Position numbers and translations under genes: made by a program. From NCBI GenBank assembly GCA_037903355.1, contig JBAJFE010000011.1, forward strand, positions 1,497,001 to 1,561,000: DNA of 64,000 nt, in the 5' to 3' direction. The stretch comes from Trichuris trichiura. Taxonomy: Eukaryota; Nematoda; Enoplea; Trichinellida; Trichuridae. Below the pieces are notes generated by a model that saw only the letters and a list, made by a program, of their open reading frames with translations, had not been told where the DNA came from and did not search any database. Shown one piece after another: positions 34,092 to 45,899 of this stretch. Every line of letters begins with the position of its first letter. Position 1 is the first letter of the stretch.

Positions 34092-35131
34092 CTTTGATAT
34101 GACGAAGGCATCTTAATGCAGCTGACGCGTCGAAGTGACCGTCCATCTTCTGCCAGGCGACCACGGCCTGACAGTACGAGCTGTTGTATATTTTCGTAAT
34201 AGCATAGTGAAAAGCTTCATCCGGGCACAGATAGCGGCTTTCGAAGGCGTCTCTTTGCATGTGAAGCGTGTTGACGTTTCCGTTTTGACAAGAAAACTTA
34301 AATGTTGCACCTAAAGAAAATCTTAAGAATACCGAAGAGCTCAATATCACTTTACTGACCGCAGAAGTGGCAGCAGTGACCCACCGGTTTGAAACTGTTA
34401 GTACAACGAGCAGTTTTATCACACTGAACGTGATTGCATATCTCATTCATCTTGTCAGAGGCACTATTCTCATTTGGGCAATCGCTTTTGAGCGTACACT
34501 CCGAATGGGTTATGGAAATTGAGGTTCCAGTGAACTGCAAAGCACTTTCCGCTGCACGCAAATACTGGCGTATAGTTTCATTGGTTTGCTCCTGAAAATA
34601 CGCAAAAAGCGCACCATAGTCCCGACATTTCCAACAAATACTCTTGCGCCAAAAAATAGCTTTCCTACGGATGGACTCAACGATATGTTGACCCTGTAGG
34701 CAGCTTGCGGGGGAAAAATAGCGACGTCAAACTTCCCTGGCACCATATCGCTATGCAACAATGGCTGCGTTCCATTCGAAACGATCCATGCCGAAGGATC
34801 CCACCAAGACGTCCAAACTGGAGACCCGACAAAAGTAGCCGGAGGGCAATCACTTGCGCCAAGCCATAACGTGCTATTGCCGGTAAAAATTAGTTCCCAA
34901 CTGTCATCCACTTCCTGTAAACAACTTTCTGAAAAGATTTCACAACAATATGCAAAATTAAGCAACCAAATTTGGCAAGTAAAGATTCCCAGCCATTGCA
35001 AAAGCATATCCATCTTTTACAGGTACGCACAGAAATGTATCATTGCGACGGTTGATTAGACGCTGCGAAGTACGAAATTCGAACACAACGCCGAAACCAA
35101 AAGGGATCAAAACAAGTAAAAGCGGCAGCAT
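34092..35131 (-). CDS. Amnionless-like protein (C terminus unresolved)
   Basis: Resembles the ectodomain of amnionless, the membrane partner that carries cubilin in endocytosis. Exons (-) 35021-35131, 34636-34914, 34360-34591 and 34092-34310 give about 280 residues in consistent phases. A signal peptide (MLPLLLVLIPFGFGVVF) starts the protein. Matches to my memory of the family are DCPPATF..TSWWDPSAW, KFDVAIFPPQAAYRVNISL, VGKLFFGARVF, and the Cys cluster CNHVQCDKTARCTN..VGHCCHFCGA, followed by a stretch with four more cysteines. The usual single transmembrane helix and cytoplasmic NPxF-type sorting motif were not found. Either one or more 3' exons are missing from this model, or this form is secreted. 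It starts only 95 bases after the stop of the upstream DPF gene on the same strand. Similarity is moderate and based on pattern, not alignment. Confidence 0.65.
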
Positions 35132-35226
35132 AGTTGCTTGGATAGCTTCAACTGTAACAGCACAGTTTATTTATGTTGCCAAAACTGGCTAAAGTCAATA
35201 TCATGGTGTCAAATTGCAATTCGGGT

Positions 35227-36885
35227 TTACGATGACGGAGGAAAAGCGCGTTCAGCTGACAATGGCCAATTGGGAACCAAATACGCCTGCGGTGAATTCA
35301 TCGCAGCCATATTGGCCATTCCCTCCAATGGAACAACATCGGGAATTGTTCTGTGCCGAGAAAAAACTTGTTCGCATTGAAGACAGCTCCATGTGCCTAA
35401 AACAAAGTTGTATGAAAAAGCACTGGCGCTTTTCAAGCAGGCCAACCTACCTTCCGGCGGTGCAAGCAGTTTCGGCATCAAACAGTACATGTGAAAACCG
35501 CGGTCACAGTCATCGCAGAACAACAGCTGCTCCTGAAAAGTGATTGAAGCTACATCGTGTAAGTCAAAAAATAATCAGCGTACTATGCAGAAGAGAGTAA
35601 AGGAAATACTTTTTAAAAATATGCAAAAGGAAAGGTAGCTTACGTCGTTCTCTGAGGTACCGCAGACGGCGCATGATTTACATTCGATACATTGCCAACC
35701 GTACTTTTTCGTTGATATAACCATATTTGTAGTAAATTGAAGACACGATGGATGCCCAGAGCGGCCGCAGTCACTACATGATATCAACTGTTCTGGTTTA
35801 TTGGTTTTTTTGTTTTCATTCACATCGCCCAGACATAGATCGCATATAGAGCTTACTTCAACCGGACCGCCGGTAGTGTTTTGGTCCGACCTGAACGAAG
35901 TAGATGGTCCAGGTCGTCTTGCGCTCGTATACGGTACATCATGCTGACTGAGCGCAATACCGGCTCCGGCTGAGGCTACCTTTGTTGTAGTTGAACCTGG
36001 TAAAACCGATGGGTCAACTGAAACGGACAACTCGCCGCGGACTGCCTCAGAGTGATGATGCCTCATGTGATAGTGCAGACCGGGTTTGGTCTTGTAACGC
36101 ATACCGCAATCTGAATGGAAAATGGGCTCAGTATATGCGCCCACAATAACGGTATCCATAAAACCGTGCAAACAACAATAGCATTCCTCGAACGTGCAGT
36201 GGACGTGTAACAAGCAAGAGACAGGCAATGCTCAGCAATGGTAAACTGATCAACAAACGTTATTTACGAGAACAGGAGAACGGCCGTTCCGACGCATTGT
36301 CATTGCTGGTGGATGGCTTTTTTGCAGTTTTTGTTGCCGACTTCTTCTTTCGTTTTCGCTTCGTCAACTCCTCGTAGTCGTCCGTATCCGAAGGATCTTC
36401 GTAATCCTCACCGGTTACGTCGCCGTAATCGTCGTACCAAAACTGTTCCTAACGAAAGCAAAAAAGCAATAGCAGTTGATACAACCTTTCCTGCTAAGGC
36501 AAACCCTGAATTCACGATCCAACAACGTTGAAGTTTCGCCAACTACCGGACGATTTGGGTCGTTACAGTCGCGCGATGGCTCGCCTTCTTGGTTGGCACG
36601 AGAATCTCCGGCGATTTCTGCGCTTTTTACGCTGTTCGCCGAAGCTGCAGGAGGTACAGGATTCTTTTTCTTACGCCAACGGCGAGAAGGGTACGTGTAA
36701 ACGACATCTGGATCGCTGCTCAATCGTCGTTCGCGTCTTGAGCGCCACAAATTGCACGGTACCTGCGCTATGCCCGTTTGGGCATCCAAAAAGGGCAATC
36801 TTTGCTGTCGATCCAGCGTAATCAAATGGTTGTACTGAGAGCAACTTTCCACCAATTCGGCATAGTTGAATTCCGCACCCGCCAT
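35227..36885 (-). CDS. DPF2: d4 family double-PHD-finger protein (DPF/requiem)
   Basis: Nuclear histone-reading protein of BAF-type chromatin remodelling complexes. Exons (-) 36505-36885, 36268-36448, 35644-36110, 35451-35532 and 35227-35396 encode 426 residues. The requiem N-terminal domain shows [19 protein letters not shown] and [10 protein letters not shown]. An acidic then Lys-rich linker follows ([20 protein letters not shown]). Next is a C2H2 finger split by an intron ([24 protein letters not shown]), a Ser/Thr-rich linker, PHD1 ([20 protein letters not shown] then [16 protein letters not shown]) and PHD2 ([34 protein letters not shown]). All zinc ligands appear present. The tail after PHD2 is longer than in vertebrate DPF2 and Pro/Ala-rich. 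The symbol names the family; DPF1-3 cannot be told apart here. Confidence 0.95.
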
Positions 36886-38093
36886 AGAACAAAAAGAAAA
36901 ATACCAAATTACAGTAGGCACGTAAATCAGGTTCATACGACTTTGCATATACGACATTGTCCAAAAAGAGTGTTTCCCATTTACGCTTCACTCGTATTTA
37001 GGGTATACGTATTCCGCAAAACAACAAAAATTATAAAGTTTACTTTGCTTAAGAACATATAAATCTTTCAGTAAATGTAAGCGAATAGTTAAAAAGCTAA
37101 ACGCAGCGCATTCATTCTGTCTGAAGGCAAAATTTAGGCTGCTGCCTTTTGCAGACGTTTTCCGTCTCTTCGTCTATCTGTCTTCTATTAAAAGTACAGT
37201 AATCTTGCAGCGGTCAGGTTCGTCTTAGTTGTACAGCAATACAAACAAAACCGATTATGCCTTCATACGTCCCATCGTCATATTGTGGCTTTGGCGGTCA
37301 TTGTATTTTGCCCTTACCCAAGTCTAAACCTAAACACAAGGCTTATATTCTGGCTTAAGCTTATGCTTAGGATGGCCGCAATGCTAACCAATAAAAGCAG
37401 AATAGGCTAGCCACGTGCTTAACAGAAAGAAAGCGCGCATTTTTTAAAGATTACGCGCGGAAAATGAATAATCCGCGCATTTTGTTTTACCGTATGCTTA
37501 AGGGTGGGACAAACCTGATTATTGTCAGGTTACTGTATTTTTAATAGAGGGAGAATGGAGGAAGAAAGTCGATATTTTTTGATTACGAGGCAGCAGAGCG
37601 TACCTTTGTCAATACGATTAACTTTTACGTGTTGACAGCCGCAAAACATTTATTAGTGAAAATGGACTTTTACTTCTGCGTTTCAGTTTACGCTTTGAAA
37701 AAGCAAGCGAAATTATAGAGTGCTCAAATGCGCTGTTAATATTCTTAATTATTATTTTTTAAGCCGCAACAATGTCATGGGCCACATTTAATGTGTGCAT
37801 AACAAATCACGCCCGGGAAAAACAGACAATTTACGTGCGACCGGCAATTATAACGGGAGAAGAGCCGGAGTAGACAACTTTAGAGATTCTTATCACTTTT
37901 TAAAATTTTTGCTTACTCGCCTAAGACAAAAGAAATTCCTAAAGCCAAAGAAGGGACGCTGCGGCAGCACAAAGGCGAATGACAATATTTTTTGGACAAC
38001 AAAAAAGGCGGCATTGAAATAAATGCGACATACTTGAACAGCAAGGCACCCAAGTTTTAAAAAACAACCGCAGCGGTTTGACTAGACAATAGG
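36886..38093. other. Intergenic region with no recognisable gene
   Basis: About 1.2 kb between the 5' end of the DPF gene and the 3' end of FUT8, both on the minus strand. It is AT-rich with no supportable exon. It should contain the DPF promoter and the FUT8 3' untranslated region. No clear repeat was identified. Confidence 0.5.
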
Positions 38094-40207
38094 CTAGATT
38101 AGAGTTGTAGCATTGAGCCAACTAAACGGTGTCTTGGCAAAACGCCAAGTTTCAACTGTTTTGTACGTAGGAAACAGACCCGACACGCTGGTACGCATAT
38201 TGATACCTTTGCTGTAGCCATCCCAATGGTTGCCGGCTACGGCTATTCGGTCTCCGCGCCGCAGTTCGATTTCATCACTTTTTCTTGGAACATGATCCAT
38301 TACGGCAAGCCAAGTATGCTCCCTTTGTCCTCCGTAATAGTATATATCATCAAGAGAACGAAAGTTGTAGCCCGCGTCACCATATAGGTGCTGCATTTTT
38401 TCGTAAGCCAACCTGCAAACCTACAAATAAACCGTTTAAAAACCTATCAGCACATGTATTCGATGCTTACCTGAGAAGAAAAAGTGCAAACCAAAAAATT
38501 GGACAAACTCAAGAAGTGAATGTCCGTAACAATACCTTGCAAGGATGTGTCGCTGTATCGCCATTTCAAATCGGCTGTACGAGCTACATCGGAACTGCCA
38601 ATAAAGGTATAATTCGGATAGCTTGTCCGAGCCTCAGAAAACACTGACGGATCGTCCGTTGCTATGTATACCTTTCTTTTCTGACCAGGGCTCAGAAAGC
38701 TTGAATTTTTGTAAATTTCAATATCATACCATTTCTCCACTTCTACCATGTACTCGTCCAACCCGTGAAATCTGGCTTCGGTGCCTACTTTGTCCGTACG
38801 ACGAACATGAATCCTTGAAAAGAAAATTAGTTACAACAGGATAAAAGAAAATACGCTCTCCATTGGTTACCCAACAATTGGGTAACTGAAATTATAAAGC
38901 GCGGCCATCTGTTCCAACTTGTCAGACATTTCGCTGTTGTAACGCATTAAGTAGGAGACGAGTTCGCCAGTCCACCACGCAGGCGGATAGGAATGCAATC
39001 TTAACAACCTGAAACGTTTAGATGACAATAAAAGTGAAAAGCAAACTACTTATCGACTGGTTACATTTCGCTTATTTCTTCGGGAAAGTTCTGGGGAAGA
39101 TAAGGATAAAGAAATGGGCTAACACTTTCCACGTAAGGTAAGGATACGACAATTGCATTTTCCGACGCGCGGTCTATAAAACCCATTAAGTCATCAGCGT
39201 AACATGACAAAGACGTGAAACTAATATTTCTCACCAAATCTCAACGTTTCCTCGTCGTAGTTGTAGCGACACGAATTGCTGACGGGTTGAAAAACGCTTG
39301 TCCAACCATGGCTACTGTACGACCACGAGTTGTCATTCAAAACCATTGTTCTATTCGTGTAATAGGCAACTTGAAGGCAATAGGTGACGTGATGAACTTG
39401 GCATGCAAAGCCGCAAGGCTTGTCCAGTGAGCAAATCAATCTTCGCGCTTTTTCACAGCTTAGCGGATGTTGCAAATCGTATAGCTGATTTTGCACTACT
39501 TTAGATAATTGATGCAATTTTCTTGCATTCCACTGATTCCTGCTGCCGCTTAACCGGAGACTCAAAGCCACCAATGATCTTAAATAACATACCTGCGAAT
39601 CAAACAACTTACCATACGAACTTACTTGTGTTGTTCGTTGAAACGTGACAGAAATTCTGAGATAGTCGTTGATGCTTCCAAGGAAAGTTTTCCAAACGCA
39701 CCATTTACCATATATCCTAATTCTACGATGTCACGATGCAACTGCCTGTATGTGGTAATGTAATCAAGAGTGGCATCGGTGAAAGTTTGCTCGTTCGGTA
39801 GGTTAGGTGCGGTCGTACCGCCTCCGTCCACCGTCTCCTTCGCGCGAAAATAACCGGCGTTGTAAACTCTTCTTAAAAAACACGCGGCAACCTAATTTCG
39901 AACGAATAAACCAAAATAGGACTTACTCTATTTGCTTGACCTGATCCTGCAATTGATGCGCCTTTTGACTAAAGTATTCCAACTGCTTTTGCGTCTCGAG
40001 CAAGCGAGCTAATATCATCCAGGAGTTATTTCGTTCTCTCAACCGCGCTGGGTCAGCAGGGAATGACAATTTTGATACCAGAACAACGGCAACAAAAAAG
40101 CACAAAACGCACAACGAAACGACGAATATTGTCAGTTTTGTCAACCGGAGCATTCTCACATATCGACAACCACCGGAGACCAACCAACGTAACAGAGGCA
40201 CCCTCAA
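38094..40207 (-). CDS. FUT8: Alpha-1,6-fucosyltransferase FUT8
   Basis: Golgi type II membrane enzyme that adds core fucose from GDP-fucose to the innermost GlcNAc of N-glycans. Exons (-) 39928-40207 (the donor falls at 39926-39927), 39626-39871, 39235-39578, 39065-39173, 38871-39008, 38471-38813 and 38094-38420 encode about 595 residues, near the human 575. A short basic tail and a membrane anchor (TIFVVSLCVLCFFVAVVLV) come first, then a coiled-coil stem. The catalytic part has CEKARRLICSLDKPCGFACQ, VHHVTYCLQVAYYTNRTM, WTSVFQPVSNSC, PPAWWTGELVSYLMR, IVGIHVRRTDKVGTEARFHG (conserved GDP-fucose-binding Arg pair), KVYIATDDPSVFSEA, DIHFLSLSNFLVCTFSSQ, and YNFRSLDDIYYYGGQ. The C-terminal SH3-like domain has VPRKSDEIELRRGDRIAV, AGNHWDGYSKG and GLFPTYK. 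The Met at 40207 was taken; MLRLTKL slightly downstream is an alternative. Confidence 0.95.
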
Positions 40208-41901
40208 GGGGCAGACTTCTTTCTAAGCATTGGATGAATTTAGCTTGAAGCGTACGGAAGGCAATTGCTTCGAGCTAGACCTAAGGAACAGCGACATGTA
40301 AACAAGATGGTAGCAACAGCACAGCACGTTTAGTCCCGCAGGTATACCCAAGCAGAGCTTACGGCTAACACTGAAGAATACGGTGTCATAATATCGCTCA
40401 CAGCATGAAAGTGCTCGCTGTCTCTTCACCTAGCTTGACACTATCAGCATAAGCAAACAGGTTACCCAGCGCCGAAATTGACAAGCAGTGAACACAAACG
40501 CTTAATTATTATTACCGATGGTGCGCAAGCTAAGTGTCAACATAGAGCATCCGCCAACATGAAAAGTAAAGCATGCAGAAGTTTAAACCAGAAACGTGCC
40601 CACGTGGCTGCTGGAATGAGCCGCAAGACGGCGCACATTGCAGACGCGTTTAAAAAGCAGGAACGCCAGCAAAATACTCAAAGTCAAATGGATTTTATGA
40701 ATTTTAAATTTAACACGACGACGACGACTCATTTTGTCAGTGAAAATGGGCTGCAATTTTCACCCGCAAAAGCCAACTATCGAACGACTACGAGGTAACT
40801 AGGCGCATCGAACAAGATCCATATTGGGCGAAATCTTGCATTGAACCAGAAGAAGCTGAAAACAGCATCCGTAAATATTCAAATAAGAATCACAGAACAA
40901 TATGATGCTCAAGATCGTTGTGCTACTGCAAAACTTTTTCCAACGACCATTGCCTTTGCTGGCATTTTTTAAGTACTAAAAAAACTGCAACAATTTCCTT
41001 CGCCAATAACGCTTTATTTATTTGACAAAGCGAACAATTACTAGCTTGAATAAAAGTCAAATTATGTTTCACTGCATCCCATAATTTTTAACAATAACTT
41101 TAATACAACCATTTCTTTTTGCTACGCTGAAACAGTTCTTCCAGTTTAGTTGTCAGAATAAAAAAAAGATGGTCTTTCATTTATTCTCAAGGGTGCAATT
41201 TCAGCCGGAAAACTGCCACAATTAAAGAAACTGTAGCGTAAAGAAAAGCAAGTTAATGCCCAACCACTAAATCAAGTCAACTTCTAGCCAGACGTATACG
41301 GATGAGGCGGCACATAAATTTACGTGCCGTTTTTTACAGCCACGCGGCGAACATACAGTAACCAATGGAAGTAAACAAATGCGAGCAGGTACATTATGAC
41401 GTCAACGGCAATTTACCTGCCTATCTTTGCTTACTTCCGCAGGTTACTTTTTACTTGCGGGGATTGGGAAACGAGACCCCTTTTTCCCATCAAAATTCCA
41501 AGAAAACAAAACTTTATGCCAACCGTATGATTATCAGTGATTTCATTTCTTCCCGTCTTATCTACGGTGAAACCCCCTTTTTTTATTTTCTAAACGGGCT
41601 AGCTTTTTGAGTGCCGTTTTGAATAAGTTCCTCAGCACAGACGTTAGAAGCGGCACAAGCTGCGGCCCGAAAGTTAGGTTATTTATTAACGAAAGAACGG
41701 TGCCCTCAGTGGATAAAACGTTTAAAATTTTCAAGGCGTCATCTATGACAGTAAAAATTTATACAGAGCAGAGTTCGCAATGATGCAGAAAAATTAAAAG
41801 ATAAGCAGGAGCGCTAAGCTAACTACAGTAAATAAAGAATTGCAGGTTTTGTTAAGTCAGCTTACTGTAAAAACCAACCCGTCACTGTTCGGAAGCAAGA
41901 A
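40208..41901. other. Intergenic region with no recognisable gene
   Basis: About 1.7 kb between divergent FUT8 (-) and EF1-gamma (+). A plus-strand frame of 106 codons at 40478-40798 has ordinary, Gln/Thr-rich composition but no domain and no paired splice sites. A second of 81 codons at 41365-41610 is no better. Both are left out as genes. Promoters of the flanking genes should lie here. Confidence 0.5.
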
Positions 41902-43691
41902 ATGGCTGTCTCCGGGGTAACGTACAAAATGGGCGACTGATTTTGCGAAGTAATAGACTTTTTAGACTTTATATTGCTCGCAAAATAGTTTCCACGCAAA
42001 GAAACTGCTTGCCGTTGCGGAACTTAGCAACGTAAAATTGAAAACTGACGACTTGACGATGGTCAAGAGTACTCATGAAAATCTTTTAAGCAACGTAAGT
42101 TATTTGCGAGCATCCCGGCGTCATTTTTAAAATTTTTAGCAAGTTTACTTCGTCTCGAGCAAAGGGCAACATTTGTGCTCCCCAAACGCAATCGCTCTCT
42201 ACTTGAGCAATGCAATGACTGCGCTGAAAGACCAATTTCATGTCGTCGAAGTAGTTGAGTGGTTAAACATTGCCGACACCGAATTCCTTCCTCACGTTTT
42301 GACTTGGGTTCTGCCGTCTCTTTCGGTCATGGAATTCAACAAATCGGTAGGTAAAACAATTTTGTCCAATTCCATTCAGCGTTGACATATTTTCTTGAAG
42401 AAAATTGAAGACGCTAAGCAGCAGCTCGCTGCTCAACTTCGCTGGTTGAATAGCTTAATGTACAGTCGAACTTTCTTAGTTGGTGAGCGTCTGAGCGTTG
42501 CGGACGTAGTTCTGGCTTGCAACCTTTTGCCTGCATTCCAGCACGTAAGCACTCTTTATTCTCCACTCATTGCTTGAACATAAGCCTCTTCAAAAGGCAC
42601 TGGACCATTGTGATCTGGTGTAACGAGAGGAGGTAAAAAAAGTGCGATTTCTTTGCCTGAGCGGCCTGTCGCAACACATTTGAAATTTCACCGAATTCTA
42701 TAATGCTTCTTACAGGTTTTGGATGAAAAACAAAGAACCCAGTACATTAACGTGACACGTTGGTTCCTAACTGTAGTCAACCAGCCTTTCTTCAAAAAAG
42801 TATACGGCCCATGGGAACTCTGCGTGAAGCCTGCCGAATTTGAACGCAGCAAATACCAAGAATTTGAGTCAGCCACCTCTGGAAAAGGTAAAGTCTCTTG
42901 TTGTCGCTACGTCACCCGCCTAAGTTGTTTGTACAGCTAAAAAGAATAAAAAACCAAAGGAACCTGCTGCCAAGCCTGCGCCGGAACCAAAGAAACCGCC
43001 CGAAGATGACGAGGACGAAGACGTTCCCGCTGAACCGAAGCAAAAAGATCCATTTGCCGCTTTTCCAAAGGGGTAAAATAAGATAGGTCGAAGAAAATGC
43101 CAATAGGGCGAATTAACACATTTTTTCCTGCGCAGAAAATTTGATATGGAGGCCTTCAAGCGAGTGTACAGCAACGAGGATACTATCACAAAGGCGCTTC
43201 CCTACTTCTGGGAGCATTTCGATCCTGAAAACTACAGTATATGGTATTGCGAGTACAAATATTCAAACGAGCTGGCAAAGGTGTTCATGAGCTGCAATTT
43301 AATCACCGGTACTGCAAATGTCGTCCACCTCCTCTCTCGAACGTACGCTTTTTGCTTGTAGGCATGTTTCAGCGTTTGGACAGAATGCGTAAAAACGCTT
43401 TTGCTTCCGTTTGCGTTTTTGGTACGGACAATAACGCTTCCATATCGGGCATTTGGATATGGCGTGGTCACGAACTCGCCTTTAAGGTAAATTCTACAGG
43501 ATTTCTAGTCGCCGAATGATTAACAAACTTCAACATAGTTGTCGGAGGATTGGCAGATCGACTACGAAAGCTACACATGGAGCAAGCTTGATCCCGCGGC
43601 AGAGAAGACGAAAAAGTTGGTCGAAGAGTACTTTGCATGGGAAGGCAGTTTCGACGGTAAAACTTTCAATCAAGGCAAAATTTTTAAGTAA
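41902..43691 (+). CDS. EEF1G: Elongation factor 1-gamma
   Basis: Subunit of the eEF1B guanine-nucleotide exchange complex, with a GST-like N-terminal half and a conserved C-terminal EF1G domain. Nine exons, 41902-41916, 41966-42094, 42140-42346, 42401-42544, 42716-42887, 42937-43072, 43136-43308, 43362-43486 and 43539-43691, encode 417 residues. The first exon is only 15 bases (MAVSG) and was placed because [20 protein letters not shown] follows in phase. GST-like landmarks are [15 protein letters not shown] and [20 protein letters not shown]. The linker is Lys/Pro/Glu-rich. The C-terminal domain has [83 protein letters not shown], and [16 protein letters not shown] ending in FNQGKIFK. All conserved. 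Confidence 0.96.
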
Positions 43692-43914
43692 GCTAGAAAT
43701 GATCAGGAAATTGGTTTTGATTTAGTAAACATTGCCGAGCTCATTTTAAGCAAAAATGAACCTGAGCTTAGGTGCTCCAATTAGCTTGAATGATAGCGCA
43801 GTTAGCGTTGACCAGCTGCGATACATTTGATGAATAATTAACACATATGCGCGCCTGCTGTTCTCCGGCACATCTGTCCATTCCGTATATATAAATGCGT
43901 AATCTGTTATACTC

Positions 43915-44827
43915 ATGGCGATGGGTGAGAGCGGCAGTGACTTCGGAATTCCCCAAGGCGTGTTTGGTCAGAGTGCAAAGAATGATAAGAAGACAAGTGA
44001 AGAAAGTGATAAGACAATGGATATGTTGACGAGAGATGATTACCAATGGGCCTTTGATCCTCACGCCTATTTAAACGCCTTTTACTCAAGGTATACTATA
44101 CGCTTGTAGTTGGTTGTAGAAAAAGGAAGTAAAGAAAACTACTTTACATTACAGTCCAATGGAAGATTCGGCAATGACCATGGTTCTTTCACTACTGCCA
44201 ATCGTTGCTGCGCGCCTTCCTCGCTGTCGACGTTTGTTGGACATTGGCTCCGGTCCGACGGTCCATGTTCCAATAGTATTTCGTAGAAAGGTGGACGAAA
44301 TATACCTGTCCGACTATTTACCTCAAAACCGCGAATTGTTGCGCAAATGGTTACGAAATGATGAATCATTCGACTGGAGCGTTATAGTACGTTTTTTGCT
44401 GTGTCAAGAAGCGGATCACAATTGCGCAGTTGATCAAGCTGAAACGCAAGCGAAGCTAAAAGTGCAATCCGTTCTTGCCTGCGACATTCTCTCCGCAAAC
44501 GTCATTGAACCTTCCGACGTTGGCAACGATTTTGACATTGTCACTTCGTTCTTTTGCATTGAATACGCGGTACGTACGCATGCTGAATACTGTCGAGCAC
44601 TTTCAAACGTCACTGGTTTGGTCAAGATGGGCGGATATTTGGTACTTGCCGGAGTACTGTCCGAAACGTGGTATCAATTCGGCGGACGTCGCTTTAGCTG
44701 TTATCGACTTGACGAAAACGAACTCTTTTCGCTACTTAATCAATGCGGAATGGACACCCGCGAACAGCAGCTAATATATTACAACCATTGCGACGTTTTC
44801 CTGCTGGTCGGTAAAAGAATTCTTTAG
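43915..44827 (+). CDS. NNMT/PNMT/TEMT-type small-molecule methyltransferase
   Basis: SAM-dependent methyltransferase of the nicotinamide/phenylethanolamine/thioether N-methyltransferase family, probably cytosolic. Exons 43915-44090 and 44155-44827 encode 282 residues, typical for the family. Visible motifs are DPHAYLNAFYSR near the N terminus, the glycine-rich SAM site LLDIGSGPTVHVPI (motif I), the acidic strand YLSDYLPQNRELLRKWL, the motif DIVTSFFCIEYA, and GGYLVLAGVLSETWYQFGGR. The first 40 residues are polar, Ser/Lys-rich, and longer than in mammals. The substrate cannot be told: nematode members include nicotinamide and phosphoethanolamine-related activities, and none of the diagnostic residues can be judged without alignment. 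The first exon begins 223 bases after the EF1-gamma stop on the same strand. Confidence 0.9.
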
Positions 44828-45202
44828 TATTACTCCAAATTACCTTTGCATAATATTACAACTGCAATCAGTGCTGCCTGCCCATCGCTGATAACTTATC
44901 TTTCAAAAGTCATATTCTATACTTGCCTATTCGTCTGCTCGTGTAAGTCATTAAACAGTAGTTAAAGAACGTACTGAAATGTAATGCACATCGAATTTTT
45001 GGTGACTTGAATGCTTACTGATATTTACAGAACTACAAACGCGTCATCGGGAGGCAATTCTTGTTTTTACGCCATTATGTCTAGGCAACGAAAAGGTCAA
45101 TTTTTTCCATATCTTTTGCCCCGAGTCGTAGTTTGGCAGTATTTTTATAAAAACGTAGTATCTCTAAGGAACTTGCTTATTTTCTGCTTAACGAGTACTA
45201 GA
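44828..45202. other. Short intergenic region
   Basis: About 375 bases between the NNMT-like stop and the start of the small 51-residue gene on the same strand. No additional exon or signal was recognised. An upstream extension of the small gene through the open frame at about 45011 would need a start in sequence without conserved character. Confidence 0.4.
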
Positions 45203-45409
45203 ATGGAAAGGACCGTTTTACCACCTCGCTTTGACAACAAGACCGAACAAAACAAGTGAAAATTGCTCAATCCTACATTCGTCAAACTGTAAATAATTGT
45301 GCTCAGGTTCGACGAACTTCTCGAATTGCTACAGTATGCTCTGAGTAAACTGGAGATAACAAAGTTCGAACACGAGGAAGATAGCATTTCCTTTCCCGTC
45401 ACTAACTAA
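45203..45409 (+). CDS. Unrecognised 51-residue protein
   Basis: Not recognised. Two short exons, 45203-45255 and 45307-45409, join as AAC AA|GTGAAA..GCTCAG|G to give 51 residues. The 51-base intron has the size usual in this window, and phase is kept. The protein is MERTVLPPRFDNKTEQNK followed by a probable amphipathic helix (FDELLELLQYALSKLEITKF) and a short acidic tail ending in FPVTN. Leu spacing of the helix suggests a coiled coil or a protein-binding helix of a small complex subunit. The exon 2 frame is closed on both sides and rich in charged helix formers, unlike the surrounding sequence. A longer N terminus by splicing from upstream cannot be excluded. Confidence 0.5.
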
Positions 45410-45899
45410 CCTATGCACTCTGAGTAAACGGACTGTATGAACGAAATAAAGCGATAGCTAAGCAATAAGCTCAACGCCAGGATGCTATACCACGAAATTT
45501 TCGAAATTCCAACATCTTTCGACTTAGGGTTGTGCTCAGCAACAGTTCTGGAAAAAATGCTTCCGTTAACCTGACTAGAACGCCTACAAGTTATCTAACA
45601 CTCCATTGGTAGTTGCTAATTCTACCCGCACTGAAGAAAACAAACTTACGTTGAATGAAAGCATATGGCACTTTTTCATAGGCCAGTTATGAAATACTGC
45701 CTTAGTAAACGAGAATGCGACTGTTCGTATCAACGGATCAAGGAGCGGTTTTGCGAACTATAAAAATTTACCTTCGCATACATACACGATTAGTTTTGGA
45801 AGCTACGAACGAGACGTGAAAAAAATGCAACGTGAAGCATAACACGCGACGCGATTGGTAATGTCGGATGTGCGAAACATGCAATACCGTCGATTGTTG
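45410..45899. other. Intergenic region between convergent genes
   Basis: About 490 bases between the stop of the 51-residue gene (+) and the stop of elongin C (-). It should hold both 3' untranslated regions. No additional coding sequence or repeat was recognised. Confidence 0.5.

Noticed and set aside
40478..40798. Plus-strand frame of 106 codons
   Set aside because: Gln/Thr-rich, no recognisable domain, no neighbouring exon in phase; could not be supported as a gene.
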